Origin: MFD04580-c1 sp963702995
GTDB taxonomy: Bacteria; Planctomycetota; Phycisphaerae; Tepidisphaerales; Tepidisphaeraceae
Length of the DNA: 64,000 nucleotides
Direction: 5' to 3'
Assembly: GCA_963702995.1 (NCBI GenBank)
Contig: OY969783.1
Span: 6,572,001 to 6,636,000, forward strand
The position numbers were made by a program, and so were the translations under genes. Shown in pieces: positions 18,077 to 27,778 of the stretch (positions are counted from its first letter, which is position 1; the number at the start of each line of letters is the position of its first letter). Under the pieces are notes generated by a model. It did no database searches, had not been told where the DNA came from, and worked only from the letters and a program-made list of their open reading frames with translations.

Positions 18077-20239
18077 TCAGCGGATCTCGGCAGGCGGCTG
18101 CGTGCTCGGGGATAGAACGGACGGTGCGGAGCTGGGGGCAGCATGCGGCCGATGCCCCGCCGACTGGGCGGCCGCGTTCATCGCGGCGGCCTGTTTCATC
18201 GCCAGATCATGCTGGGCATGATCGCCGGGAAGCCTCGCGCCAGCGGCAACATCGGCCGGGGGGTTGTCTTCAGCGTCCAGGGTAACGTTCTGAAACGTAT
18301 CCGCCTTGACGAACGGCAGCGTCACCCATTCGGCCCGATCGTGGTCGGCTTTGCCGAAGTGCTGCACGCCACCCGGCCCGTCCGGCCAGACATTGCCTTC
18401 CACCCGCTTGAACCCCTCCAGAGTCGGCTCGAATGAGAACAGGCATGACGCCTGCCCGCTCCCCGGGCCGTCGGCGCTTGGGTCGGCCGACCGCTTCGCG
18501 CCCAGGTTGGGCGCGACGTAAAGGTTGCGGAGGACCGACAAGCTGACCGGCGCCCCGCCCACGAGCACAAACTGACCCTTCACCCCCGGGTTGATCGCCG
18601 TGTTCCGCTCGATGCGAAGGTCGATGATCTTGCGAACCTCGTCGAAGCCCTGAAGGCGGCACTCGACGATCATCGCCCACGTCTGGCCGCTCCCGTCCTG
18701 GCGGATGATGTTGTTGCGGTAGACCACGTGCTCGGTGCCGAGGCGCACGTTCAGGAAGATGCGGTCGAGCCGGTTGTCTTCCACCACGCCCCACGTGCAC
18801 TTCACCTCGCGCCAGTGGGGGAACTGCCCCTGGTCCACCGCTTGCGGGCCGACCCGCATCGTCCCGCCGGTGATGTGGTTACCCGCGACGTAGAACCAGT
18901 TCGCGTTGCGCAGCTCGATCGACCCTTTGCCGTTGTTGGGGCGAGAGAGGTCGTTGTGCGCGATGAGCAGCCGCGTGATGCCGGGCTCGGAACAGCGGAT
19001 CAAGTGCTCCTGGCAACTGTTGGTCATCACGTTGCCGACGTAGACGTGGTCCGACCCGTTCCCGAAGACGCCGTACCCGCGGATCTCCTGCGAGAAATGG
19101 CTGTCCTGGACAAGCACGCCGACCGGCCGCAGCTCGGTATTGATCGCGTCGGTGAGGTTGCGGAAGGAGCAGTCGCGGAAGGTGATGTTCGACCCGCCCA
19201 CGCCGAATGCCCGCGCCGGCACCTTCGCCGTCCCAAACTCGCTGAAGAAGGGCCACTCGCTGTCGAACTCGATCGAATCGACCATGATATCGCGGCTGCC
19301 GGCGTCAATGATGATGATGCTCGACTGCTTCGCCGGCCCCGCCACCTTGCGGAGGATGGGCATCAGTGGCGCGCCATACCGCGCCATGGCGTCGGCCTGC
19401 CGGGCTTCAAGCGCTTTCGCCTCCGCGGCGGCCGCCTGGCCGATGCGGGAACTGGGGTCGGCGGGCGGACCCTCTGATTTCCGTGGCGCGGCGGTCATCG
19501 GAGCGTCGTACGCCGTCAGCCGGACGTTCTGGCCTTTGAGCGTCAATGACCGGGAGACGTCGAACGTGTCGCCTCGACGAAAGCAGATGACCGCGTCGCT
19601 CTGCCCGATCCGCAGCGCGCGGCCGACGCTCTGGACGGCGCTCGCGGGGCTCGCGCCGGTGAGGGCGTCGTTCCCGTTGGAAGAGACGTAGACGCGGCGG
19701 CGATCGTCCGGGGCGATCCGCACCCAGGTCGTCCGGTGGGTCGCATGGCCCGCGGCGTCGGTCACCGTCAGCGTGATCGTGTAGCGGCCGGGCTTGTCGT
19801 AGATGTGCGCGGCGTTCCATCCGGGAAGCACGTTCCAGCGCCCGTCCGGGTCGCCAAAGTCCCACAGATATCGGCTGTCCAGTGGAAAAGGCCCGCCGTC
19901 GGCCTGCGCGACGGCGGCGGGGCGCGTTGTGGAACCGGGGGCGGGAATGACCGCCGCCCCGGCGGCCGTTCCCGCCGTCATCGCATAAACATGAACCGTC
20001 GCGGGGACAGAAACCCCAATACAAGTGAGGTTGATCGGCGGCCCATCCCCCTGGCTCATATTCTCGACATCCCGTGGCGCGGTTGCCCGCGCCGGCGCTT
20101 CCGTTGCCGGCCACCCCCCACCCTGGCCCGGCCGCGGCGCCGGTATCACCGGGTTCAGCCGCCGAGCCTGCCCAAACAGCGGCCCAGCCAACGTGGTCGC
20201 CAACACCAACGACAGAAAAGCAACGAAGCGTCCGCGCAT
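18077..20239 (-). CDS. Secreted PKD-domain / right-handed beta-helix protein
   Basis: The protein has 720 residues with an N-terminal signal peptide ('RFVAFLSLVLATTLAGPLFG', cleavage near 'FGQA'). A PKD-type domain lies near residues 125-175 ('LWDFGDPDGRWNV', 'HIYDKPGRYTITLTV'). From about residue 180 ('VYVSSNGNDALTGASP') the protein has the short hydrophobic/Asn-rich strands of a right-handed beta-helix ('IIIIDAGSRDIMVDSIEF', 'NITFRDCSFRNLTDAI', 'HVYVGNVMTNS'), the fold of polysaccharide lyases and surface glycan-binding proteins. It is likely exported to the cell surface or periplasm. The catalytic activity cannot be named. It stands alone between hpnG and a repeat island. Confidence 0.85.
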   Translation of the reverse strand: MRGRFVAFLSLVLATTLAGPLFGQARRLNPVIPAPRPGQGGGWPATEAPARATAPRDVENMSQGDGPPINLTCIGVSVPATVHVYAMTAGTAAGAAVIPAPGSTTRPAAVAQADGGPFPLDSRYLWDFGDPDGRWNVLPGWNAAHIYDKPGRYTITLTVTDAAGHATHRTTWVRIAPDDRRRVYVSSNGNDALTGASPASAVQSVGRALRIGQSDAVICFRRGDTFDVSRSLTLKGQNVRLTAYDAPMTAAPRKSEGPPADPSSRIGQAAAAEAKALEARQADAMARYGAPLMPILRKVAGPAKQSSIIIIDAGSRDIMVDSIEFDSEWPFFSEFGTAKVPARAFGVGGSNITFRDCSFRNLTDAINTELRPVGVLVQDSHFSQEIRGYGVFGNGSDHVYVGNVMTNSCQEHLIRCSEPGITRLLIAHNDLSRPNNGKGSIELRNANWFYVAGNHITGGTMRVGPQAVDQGQFPHWREVKCTWGVVEDNRLDRIFLNVRLGTEHVVYRNNIIRQDGSGQTWAMIVECRLQGFDEVRKIIDLRIERNTAINPGVKGQFVLVGGAPVSLSVLRNLYVAPNLGAKRSADPSADGPGSGQASCLFSFEPTLEGFKRVEGNVWPDGPGGVQHFGKADHDRAEWVTLPFVKADTFQNVTLDAEDNPPADVAAGARLPGDHAQHDLAMKQAAAMNAAAQSAGHRPHAAPSSAPSVLSPSTQPPAEIR

Positions 20240-20617
20240 AGGGACAAAGGTAGTCGGGAAATGCTAAATGCTGAAGTGCTGAATGCTGAATGCGGACAGC
20301 ACGTGCTAACACCACAGCGCCGATTCTGCGATCAAGCCTTCCCGAATCAAAAAATCCGAAGCACGAAATCTCAAGGAACTTCAAACAAAGGCAAAGCGGA
20401 AATCAATACTCGCGATTGAATCCGGTTTCTTCTTTCCCAATTTCTAATTCCTTCGAATTTCGTGTTTGGGATTTCGACGTTCTTCTCGTGCTCCAGTGAC
20501 CAAATGGCGCTGTAGTGCTAAATGCTGATCGCTGAACGCTCGAATGCAGGCTTTGAAATACCCCGGCACCGGACTCTTCATTCAGCATTCAGCATTCCAG
20601 CCTTCAGCCTTTCCCCC
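20240..20617. repeat. Repeat island with nested inverted repeats
   Basis: There is no gene. The outer pair are short 'gctgaatgct'-type repeats at 20259-20294 and their inverse ('cattcagcattcagcattcc') at about 20578-20598. The inner pair are 'aaatccgaagcacgaaatc' at 20352-20370 and a diverged inverse copy at 20448-20474. The inner unit recurs at 42976-42994. The DNA is clearly AT-richer than the genes. Confidence 0.6.
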
Positions 20618-21097
20618 TCATCCTTTGACTGAGATCATTGCTTCCATGCGTTTGCTTGGGGCGGGGATGTTCATCTGGGTGGCGGCGGCGGCCGCCTTTT
20701 GCTTGCCGATCTGGTCGAGGAGCATGGCCCAGGTTTCGCGCTGGTACTTGAGCATCCCCATCGCCTCTTCCAGCGCCACGATGTCGTGGTGGACGTTGGC
20801 CTCCACCAGCTTTCGGTACGCGTAGTTGTAGAGGGCGTTCAGCTTGGAGCAGAGGTCCGGGGCGACGTCGTGCTTGAGGGTGCTGGTCATCTCGACCAGG
20901 ATTTTCTGCACCTTCGTGATGTTGTTGAAGCTGCTCTCCAAGTCGCGCTTCTCCAGCGCCACGCGGGCCTGCTCGCCGAAGCGGAGGGCGCCCTCGAACA
21001 ACATCATCTGGAGTTGTTCCGGCGTGGCGGTGAAGACCTTGGTGCGGAGATAGTTCTGGGCCTGCTGCTGGGCGATCTGCGGGTTCGACGGGTTCAT
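20618..21097 (-). CDS. fliS: Flagellar export chaperone FliS
   Basis: FliS binds the C-terminus of flagellin in the cytoplasm and delivers it to the flagellar export gate. The ATG 'MNPSNPQIAQQQAQNYLRTK' was chosen since the family starts this way; an alternative start is 10 codons upstream. The helical bundle features 'TATPEQLQMMLFEGALRF', 'SSFNNITKVQKILVEMTSTL' and 'ALYNYAYRKLVEANVHHD' are all recognisable. At 159 residues it is slightly longer than typical, with a polar C-terminal tail. It lies ~200 bp downstream of fliD on the same strand, the usual fliD-fliS pairing. Confidence 0.92.
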   Translation of the reverse strand: MNPSNPQIAQQQAQNYLRTKVFTATPEQLQMMLFEGALRFGEQARVALEKRDLESSFNNITKVQKILVEMTSTLKHDVAPDLCSKLNALYNYAYRKLVEANVHHDIVALEEAMGMLKYQRETWAMLLDQIGKQKAAAAATQMNIPAPSKRMEAMISVKG

Positions 21098-21297
21098 GCG
21101 ACAAGGCCTCTTCACGAGGCGGCTCAAGCCGGGCCCGGGGAACGGCCCCTCACGGGTCGTCCTCGGTCAACAGGTGATGACGCCGCTGGCAACCCTATCG
21201 GCACTTGCGCACGTCCGAATTAATCCCTCCGCAACATCTTCGGACCGGCGGAGGGTTTGCGCTGGCCTCCGGCCAGGCCACGACGTCGTCGGCCGAC

Positions 21298-24200
21298 TCA
21301 TGCCTTGGAAGTCGAAGTGGCGCTGACCGTCGTGAGCGACCCCAGCGCCTGCTGCTGGCTTTGCAACCCTGCCAGGACCGATTCCATGTTGGCGAACTGG
21401 GTCGTCAACAGGTCTTTCTTCTGCTTGATGATCGCGTCGAGCCGATCCATCTGCGCTTGAAAGTCGTTCGCCTGGTTGGTGAGCGTCGTATTCTCCTGCG
21501 GGATCAGCCCGTTGACCGGGTCCACCAGCGCCGTGAGGCTCTGGTCGATCAGATAGCCCAGCCCGCCGCCGGAGACGTTGGTCGTATTGAAGATTGGCTT
21601 GCCGAGCAGGATGCCCCCGAAGCCGTTCCCGGAGATCCCCAGATCGCTGGCGGCCGACGATCCGTTGAGGATCCCGACGTTGAACTGCCCCGAGCCGCCC
21701 GTGCTGTTGTCTACGATCTTCAGGGAGTTATTGGCGATCGACGCGGTCACCTTGCCGTTCGCCGCCGCGTTGATCGCGGCGATCACGTCGTCCACGGTGC
21801 CGACCGGCGGGATGGTCACATTGAACGCCGACCCGTCCCGCGTCGTTACCTTAAAATCGGCTCCGCCGCTGACGGATACACCCCTCCCGCTGTTTAACTT
21901 CGACAATGCCGTCGTCCCCGCGAGCCCCGGCACCGTTTGCGAGAACAGGTTTTTCACCGCTTCAGGGTCGGCCGAGAAGGCGGAGCGGAACTTGGCCTCG
22001 TCGAACTTCAGCTTCGCGCCATTGGTGACCGTGACGCCGATGTCGGCGAACGTGCGGTATCGCCCGGCGCCGGAAACGACGCTGTTGATCGAGTTGTAGA
22101 TCTGCGACTGGACGGACTCGATCGTCGCGTCGCCCAGCAGCAGCGCGCCCTGATTCGTCGTGCTGTCGAACGCCGTCAGGGTGCTGATCTGACCGACAAT
22201 CCCGTTGAACCCGTCCGTGAACTTCTTGAGTTGCGACGCCGCGTTGTCGGCGCTGCGGGAGAGGGCCAGGGTCACGGGGCTGGTACTGGTTCCTTGGAGT
22301 TGGACGGTGACGCCGGGGATGACGTTCGTCAAGCTGTTCTGGCTCGACGTGACCAGCAACGGCTGCGACGAGCCCGCTCCGCCGAGGAAAACGGCCGCAT
22401 CCTGCCCTTCCACGAGGTTCCGCGTCCCGAGGCTGGTGGCCCCCGCGTCCAGGACGACGCGGCCGGCCCGGCCAGTATTGAACGACGTCAGCGAAAGGCG
22501 GTAGGGGGATGCCCCCGACCCGTCATTCACGATGCTGGCCGACACGCCGAAGCCGAGCTGCGCGATCTTCGTCTGCACACTGGAGAGGGTGTCGCCGGGA
22601 GCGACGGTGATCGACTTCTCGAACGTCCCGTCGATCGCGTTCGCCCCGGCCCCGTGCCGCCCGGCGCGGCGCCCGCGATGTTCAAATCGGTCGCGGTGGT
22701 CCCGGAGAGGTTGTCCACCTTCAGCGTTCCGCCGCCGCCCGACGTGTCGGTCAGCAGCAGCCCGTTCCCGTTCGCGTTGATCGAGGCCGTGACGCCGGCG
22801 TTCTTCCCGTTGATCGCGGCGATCACGTCCCCGAGCTTGGTGAACGTCCCGGTGGAGAGGTCGATCGTGGTCGCCGCCCCCGAGGCGTTGGTGATCTTGA
22901 ACGACCCCGGCGTCACGCCCTTGCCGCCGTTGTAGGTGGACAGAAGCGTGTTCTCGTTGATCCAGCCGATGTGCAGGTCCGCGCCGGCCGCCGCCGCCTT
23001 GGTGTTGTCGAACGTCCCCGCCACGCCCAGCGCCGTGGCGCTCTTCGTCGGGTCGGCATCGGCGATCACCAGGTTCCCGGCGCCGCCGCTCGCGTCGGCG
23101 ATCTGGATCCCGTTCCCCGAGGCGTTCAGCGACGCCTTCACCGAAATGCCGGATTGCTTGCTGATATCATCCAGCACGTCCTGAAGCGTCTTGGCCCCCG
23201 AAAGATCCACGTTGGCCGAGTTGCCCGACCGGTCCGTCACCGCGATCTGGCCCAGCGAGAGCCCCGCGCCCCCTTTGAGCGACGAAAGCAGGACCGTATC
23301 GATCCCGGCCAGGATCGGCTCGCCCTGGATGACCCCGCCCGCCCCGGTCTTCAGGATCCCCAAGTCGGCGGCCGCTTTGGAATTGTTCAGCGCCGTGACC
23401 GTGGGCGCGCTGCCGGTCGAGTCGGTCAGCTTCAGCGAATTGGTCGTCGCGTCGATGTTCGCTGTCAGCTTGCCGCCGCCGGCGTTGTTAATCGCCGTCA
23501 CCACGTCCCCCAGCGTCTGGGCGCTGCCGAGCGTGACGGCGACGTTCGATCCGTCGCCCAGCGTCACCTGGAAATCCTGCGAGCCCGTGGGGGTTGACGG
23601 CAGCGTTTGCGACGTGGCCGCCGTCCGGACGCCGCGGCCGTCGTTCAGCGAGCCGAGCGCCGTCTGCGCACCGATCGTATTGATGCTCGCCCCCGTCAGC
23701 ACTGTTCCGGTGCTGTGGGCGAAGATCCCCAGGTCGGCGGCCGCGTGACCGTCGGCCAGGTCCGCGACGGCCAGGTTGGCGGAACTGCCGCCGCTGGTAT
23801 CGGTGAGGACGATCTGGTTGTTCTGAACCGCGGCATGCACGTTCACATCCAGCGACGTGTTGATCTTCTTGATGACGTCGTCAACCGTCACGGCCGAGCC
23901 GACGTCAATGACGCCGCTCTTCCCGCTCCGGTCGGTGATCCGGAACTGCCCGCGACGAACGCCCGCTCCTCCGTTTAACTGCGAGAGGGGCGTCTTATTG
24001 CTCAGGTCGCCGCCGCCCAGGGAGATCGTGAACGTGCCGGCCCCGACGCTGGCATCCTGGCTGGCGAAGCCGGTCGTGATGCTCTGTTGCGACGAAACGA
24101 GCTGGGCGACCTGAAACTGATAAGACCCGGCGGCGGCCGTCGTCCCGGCGGTCGCGGTCAGGACGTTCGGGTCGCTGGAGGTCGGGGTGACGGCCTGAAA

Positions 24201-24410
24201 CGTACTCGGCTGCTCGAACGATTGCCCGAGCGTCTGAAGGGAAGTGAGCTGCGTGAGGAACCCGTTCAGCGCGCTCTGATGCTGCGCGACGTTATCCTTG
24301 CGACTCTGAAGGATCGTCTTGGGCTGCTGCTCAATCGCGATGAGCTGATTGATGATGCTCGACGTGTTGATCCCGCTGATCAACCCGACGCCGCTGGTTA
24401 TCGTTCCCAT
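21298..24410 (-). pseudogene. fliD: Flagellar hook-associated protein 2 (filament cap), expanded, one frameshift
   Basis: FliD caps the flagellar filament and promotes flagellin folding. The N-terminus 'MGTITSGVGLISGINTSSII' with 'LIAIEQQPKTILQSRKDNV' is the FliD N-domain; the C-terminal coiled coil ends 'LTNQANDFQAQMDRLDAII'. Reading from the start, the frame fails near 22651, where one G is missing from a G run; beyond it 'QTKIAQLGFGVSASIV' resumes in another frame. Joined, the protein is about 1037 residues, roughly twice the usual length, because it carries at least five flagellin-IN-like units (for example 'LGDVVTAINNAGGGKLTANI', 'LGDVIAAINGKNAGVTASIN', 'VDDVIAAINAAANGKVTASI'). The break is probably a sequence error. 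Confidence 0.88.
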
Positions 24411-24498
24411 AACAAGTGGCCTGTCACACGTGAAACGTTCGGCCGCCTCGGCGCCGCGCGGCGGCTGCCGTCAGCGGCGACGCGGCGCGTATAGCCGC

Positions 24499-24774
24499 TC
24501 ATTGCGGTTCATCGTCCTTCCCGCGAGACCGGTATAGATTATCGAAGCCGGAAAATCGGTCCGGCCGGCGCGGGCGGTACTGCGGGCGCCGTGCGGCCGC
24601 CGCCTCGACGCTCGGGAACACGCCGACCTCTTCAATATCGGCGACAATTCGGTCGAGCACGTTGCCGCCAAGAAGGATCGCCTCCAGGGCCGCCATGCGC
24701 CACGCCCGCACAAACCCGTGCCGCGCCGCCCGGACGAGCCTGATCCGTTCCAAGAGGGCTGAAAAGTCGCGCAT
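24499..24774 (-). CDS. Small hypothetical protein upstream of fliD
   Basis: The protein has 91 residues. The start is supported by GGAGG six bases before the ATG at the complement of 24772-24774 ('MRDFSALLERIRLVRAARHG'). It is helical and basic, with 'MAALEAILLGGNVLDRIVAD' in the middle and an Arg/Pro-rich tail, and has no signal or membrane segment. It lies 88 bp upstream of fliD on the same strand, so it may be co-transcribed with the flagellar genes. No family is recognised. Confidence 0.5.
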   Translation of the reverse strand: MRDFSALLERIRLVRAARHGFVRAWRMAALEAILLGGNVLDRIVADIEEVGVFPSVEAAAARRPQYRPRRPDRFSGFDNLYRSRGKDDEPQ

Positions 24775-25323
24775 CCGTCGCCTCCGCATCCATGTAACGC
24801 CGTGTCGCCAGCGTCACATGCCCGTTCGAGTTATCGGAACCGGCCATCGCAACGCGTGAGCTTTTGCGGCCGTGCCCGAAGGCCGCCGCCCCCGTCGAGA
24901 CCGGCACAGGCGATCACCCGAGGGCGCTTCCGTCCCGAACCTCCGCCATTCACTGCCGCTCTTACCTCCGGCCGCACGGCGGATTGACAGGCCGGATTTC
25001 TTTGACATAGATCGATTTTCTGTTGCGAACTGGTTAACGCGGTTTATGATGCCGGTTCGAAACACGACGAACCACCGCGCTGCCCCGCGCGGTGGTTCGC
25101 GTTTCTGAAGGTCTTTCATTCGCCGAGTTGTCCTCCCGCAGCGTTGACCCCACGGATTTGGTGCCTGGGGCCGCGGGTGGCGCGTCGGTATGTTCAGCGA
25201 TTGAGCCCGGCCGATGGACCGGGCGCGAGTGCCATCGCTGGCGTCGGGATGCATCACATCGGCCTGCGCAACAGTCGCTCGGGTCATGCGTTGCTGGATT
25301 TGGCCGTGTCTAGGGAGTGTCTC
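24775..25323. other. Intergenic region upstream of greA
   Basis: No convincing gene is seen. 'ttgaca' at 24984-24989 followed 16 bases later by 'catagat' is a weak promoter candidate reading forward. A strong hairpin at 25068-25099 is listed separately. Confidence 0.4.
25068..25099. promoter_or_regulatory. Perfect 13-bp hairpin in the greA leader
   Basis: 'cgaaccaccgcgc' (25068-25080) pairs perfectly with 'gcgcggtggttcg' (25087-25099) around a 6-base loop. No run of Ts follows directly on the forward strand, so a simple terminator is not obvious; it could be a leader attenuator, a protein site or a repeat remnant. Confidence 0.5.
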
Positions 25324-25792
25324 ATGCAGATCGTCAGTGCCGCGGAGAAGGCCCAGCTCGAAGAAGAAGCGTCAGGACCTCTACAACCTTCAGATCGACG
25401 TTCAGGATCGCATCCGCAAGGCGGCCGCCCTGGGCGACCTTTCCGAAAACGCCGAGTATCACTTCGCCAAGGAAGAGAACCGCAGCATTCAGCGCGAGCT
25501 GGCCGAGCTGGAGTTGAAGCTTCGCCACGTCGCCGTCGTCTCCACCGAAGGCGTCCCCGAAGACATGGTCTACCTGGGCCACACCGTCAAGCTTCAGGAC
25601 CTAGACGATGACAGCGAGATGCTGGTGAAGATCGTCGGCGAGGCCCAGACCCCCGACGCAAACAGCGAGGTTCAACCGGTTTCGGCGAGCAGCCCCATGG
25701 GCGAGGCGCTCATGAAGGCGCGCGTCGGCGAGACCGTCAAGGTGAAAGCGCCCCGGGGGACGATGGAGTTCAAGATCCTCGCGATTGTCTGA
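25324..25792 (+). pseudogene. greA: Transcription elongation factor GreA, one frameshift
   Basis: GreA rescues backtracked RNA polymerase by stimulating transcript cleavage. The ATG at 25324 has GGGAG seven bases upstream. The first codons ('MQIVSAAEKAQLEEE') are in one frame; after the repetitive 'gaagaagaa' near 25365 the rest ('RQDLYNLQIDVQDRIRKA', 'GDLSENAEYHFAKEENR', 'SSPMGEALMKARVGETVKV') is in the next. 'GDLSENAEY' is the hallmark of the coiled-coil tip with the catalytic acidic pair, and the C-terminal FKBP-like domain is complete. The joined length of ~156 residues is normal. The break lies in an AAG/GAA repeat and is probably a sequencing slip. Confidence 0.85.
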
Positions 25793-25821
25793 TTCCTGGC
25801 GCGTATCGTTTAACCCCCGCG

Positions 25822-25853
25822 GAGGCCGTCATCGCGACGGCCTCTTTCTTTCT
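25822..25853 (+). terminator. Intrinsic terminator after greA
   Basis: 'gaggccgtc' (25822-25830) pairs perfectly with 'gacggcctc' (25836-25844) across a 5-base loop, followed by 'tttctttct'. It sits 30 bp past the greA stop and next to the convergent folK end. Confidence 0.85.
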
Positions 25854-26348
25854 CTACGCCAGCTCGCGATCCCTCGGCCGCTGATCGAGCCGGGCGAGCA
25901 GATTGCGTACGTTCCAGCCGAGGGCGGGATGGACTACGTCCGGCGCGATCTCGGCCAGCGGCTGAAGGACAAACCGCCGCTCGTGCATCAGCGGGTGGGG
26001 CAGGGTGAGGCGGGCGGTTTCGAGGATCTGGTCGCCGTAGAGGATCAGGTCGAGGTCGATCGGCCGCGGGTCATTCTTTCGGGATCGGACGCGGCCGAGC
26101 GAAACTTCAATCTCCAGCAGGCGATCCAACAGGGGCTCGGGGCCCGTCGAGCACTCGACGGCGGCCACGGCATTGAGAAATGCCGGCGCGTCCGCCGGGC
26201 CACCGACCGAAGGGTTCTCCAGCAGGGGCGACACGCGAACCACGCGCGCCCCCGCCGTCTCCCCCAGAAGCCGAATCGCCGCCCGAATCTGCCCCGAGCG
26301 GTCACCGAGGTTGGCGCCCAATGCGACGTACGCGGTCTCGGAGTGCAT
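25854..26348 (-). CDS. folK: 2-amino-4-hydroxy-6-hydroxymethyldihydropteridine pyrophosphokinase
   Basis: HPPK transfers pyrophosphate from ATP to the pterin precursor in folate synthesis. The ATG 'MHSETAYVALGANLGDR' (complement of 26346-26348) matches the family start; upstream codons in the same frame fall in a repeat and are not part of the protein. Signature blocks are 'ALGANLGDR', 'LLEIEVSLGRVR', 'PRPIDLDLILYG' (metal-binding Asp residues in DLD), 'LTLPHPLMHERRFVLQPLAE' and 'APDVVHPALG'. The 164-residue length is normal. dapL is upstream on the same strand, separated by an inverted-repeat element. Confidence 0.93.
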   Translation of the reverse strand: MHSETAYVALGANLGDRSGQIRAAIRLLGETAGARVVRVSPLLENPSVGGPADAPAFLNAVAAVECSTGPEPLLDRLLEIEVSLGRVRSRKNDPRPIDLDLILYGDQILETARLTLPHPLMHERRFVLQPLAEIAPDVVHPALGWNVRNLLARLDQRPRDRELA

Positions 26349-26383
26349 GAGAGTCACCGCGCCTTTTCTCGTTTGAGGAGGAA

Positions 26384-26514
26384 GTGAACGCCAAGACGCC
26401 AAGAACGCCGGGGGGGGGACGCGACAAGAAGAAGGCGCATGACGCAATGCATGACCATTAGCTCTTCTCTTCTTGGCACTTCCCCCTTGGCGTTCTTGGC
26501 ATCTTGGCGTTCAC
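26384..26514. repeat. Inverted-repeat element with 26-bp arms
   Basis: The left arm 26384-26409 begins 'gtgaacgccaagacgccaag' and the right arm 26489-26514 ends 'ggcatcttggcgttcac'; 25 of 26 positions pair. The core is a poly-G run and 'aagaagaaggcgcatgacgc'. It lies between dapL and folK and encodes nothing. Confidence 0.75.
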
Positions 26515-26530
26515 TAATGTCTTCGAGGAT

Positions 26531-27778
26531 TCAAAACTCAAATCTGCTGCTCGCAAGGCGACTGTCGATCTCCGCGAGCACGCGCCGCTCCTCCGCCTCG
26601 TTTGCGGCGAGGAACGTGACGCTGAACCGGACATAGGCCCCGGCGTCGTCCCACGGGACGGTGCTGATCAGGTTCTCGCCGATCATCCATTGGCTGAAGA
26701 CCTCAGCCTTTTCAAAGACAGTCCGCTGGCCTGTCTTGCCGGTAGCGGCATGCGGCGCCTTCACGTAGAGGAAGAACGACCCTCGCGGCTTGCGGGCGTT
26801 GAAGCCGTGCTTTGTGAGCACGGCAACGAGCCCATCCATCCGGCGGCCATACTTCGCCGCGATCTGCTGCGTCTGCTCAGGGTGCTCCAGCGCGAACGCG
26901 CACGCCTCCTGCACCGCCAGGAACTGGCCGGAATCGGTGTTATCTTTCACGTCGGCGTAGGCCTTCACGATCAGCGGGTTGCCGACCACAAAGCCGAGCC
27001 GCCAGCCGGTCATGTTGAAGCCCTTGCTCATCGAATGCAGTTCGATGCCGACGTCCATCGCCCCGGGAGTCGCCAGGAACGAGAGGGGCTTTCCTTCGAA
27101 CACCAGCGCCGCGTAGGCCGCATCGTGAATGACGATGAGGTCGTGCTTGCGGGCAAACTCGACCACCTCGGAGAAGAACTGTGGCGTGGCGCTGCCGCCG
27201 GTAGGGTTGTTCGGGTAGTTCAGAACGAGCGTCTTCGCGCGCTTCAGCTTGTCCGCGGGGATGGACGACAGGTCGGGCAGGAACCCGTTCCGCTCCAGCA
27301 ACGGGATGTTGAAGACCTCGCCGCCGAGGTACTTCGAATGCGTGCCGAAGACCGGGTACCCCGGAGTCGTCATCAGGGCCACGTCGCCCGGGTTGATGAA
27401 GCAGGCCGGCAGGATCGACAGCGCCGCCTTGGACCCGATCGAGTGGACGATGTGGGCCGCCGGATCGATCCCATCGACGCCGCAGACGCGCTTCATCCAT
27501 GCGGCGGCCGCCTCCTTGTAGCGGGAGGCGCCGTTGTCGGCGTAACCCCGGTTCTCAGGGTTCATGGCCGCGCGGTGGAGCGCCTCGACGCATTCGGGGA
27601 AAGCCGGCGCATCGGGCTCCCCCACGCCCATGTCGATCAGTTCGACCCCCGGATTGGCGGCCGTCGCGGCGCGCTTGGCGCGTTTGATCTTCTCGAACTT
27701 ATAGATCTCGGTCCCTTTGCCATACGACTTGCCGCCGATCCGTTCCGCGAAGAGATTCTGAATGTAAGGGTCGCTCAT
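26531..27778 (-). CDS. dapL: LL-diaminopimelate aminotransferase
   Basis: This PLP enzyme converts tetrahydrodipicolinate directly to LL-diaminopimelate for lysine and peptidoglycan, the one-step route found in planctomycetes, chlamydiae and plants. The protein has 415 residues, beginning 'MSDPYIQNLFAERIGGKSYG'. Class I/II aminotransferase blocks are visible: 'IDMGVGEPDAPAF', 'TTPGYPVFGTHSKYLGG', 'LVLNYPNNPTGG', 'HDAAYAALVF', the PLP lysine in 'SMSKGFNMTGWRLGFVVG', and the C-terminal 'VRFSVTF'. Its near-N-terminal 'GKGTEIYKFEKIKRAK' is as in the DapL subgroup. The assignment of the DapL role over a generic aminotransferase is fairly confident. Confidence 0.92.
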   Translation of the reverse strand: MSDPYIQNLFAERIGGKSYGKGTEIYKFEKIKRAKRAATAANPGVELIDMGVGEPDAPAFPECVEALHRAAMNPENRGYADNGASRYKEAAAAWMKRVCGVDGIDPAAHIVHSIGSKAALSILPACFINPGDVALMTTPGYPVFGTHSKYLGGEVFNIPLLERNGFLPDLSSIPADKLKRAKTLVLNYPNNPTGGSATPQFFSEVVEFARKHDLIVIHDAAYAALVFEGKPLSFLATPGAMDVGIELHSMSKGFNMTGWRLGFVVGNPLIVKAYADVKDNTDSGQFLAVQEACAFALEHPEQTQQIAAKYGRRMDGLVAVLTKHGFNARKPRGSFFLYVKAPHAATGKTGQRTVFEKAEVFSQWMIGENLISTVPWDDAGAYVRFSVTFLAANEAEERRVLAEIDSRLASSRFEF

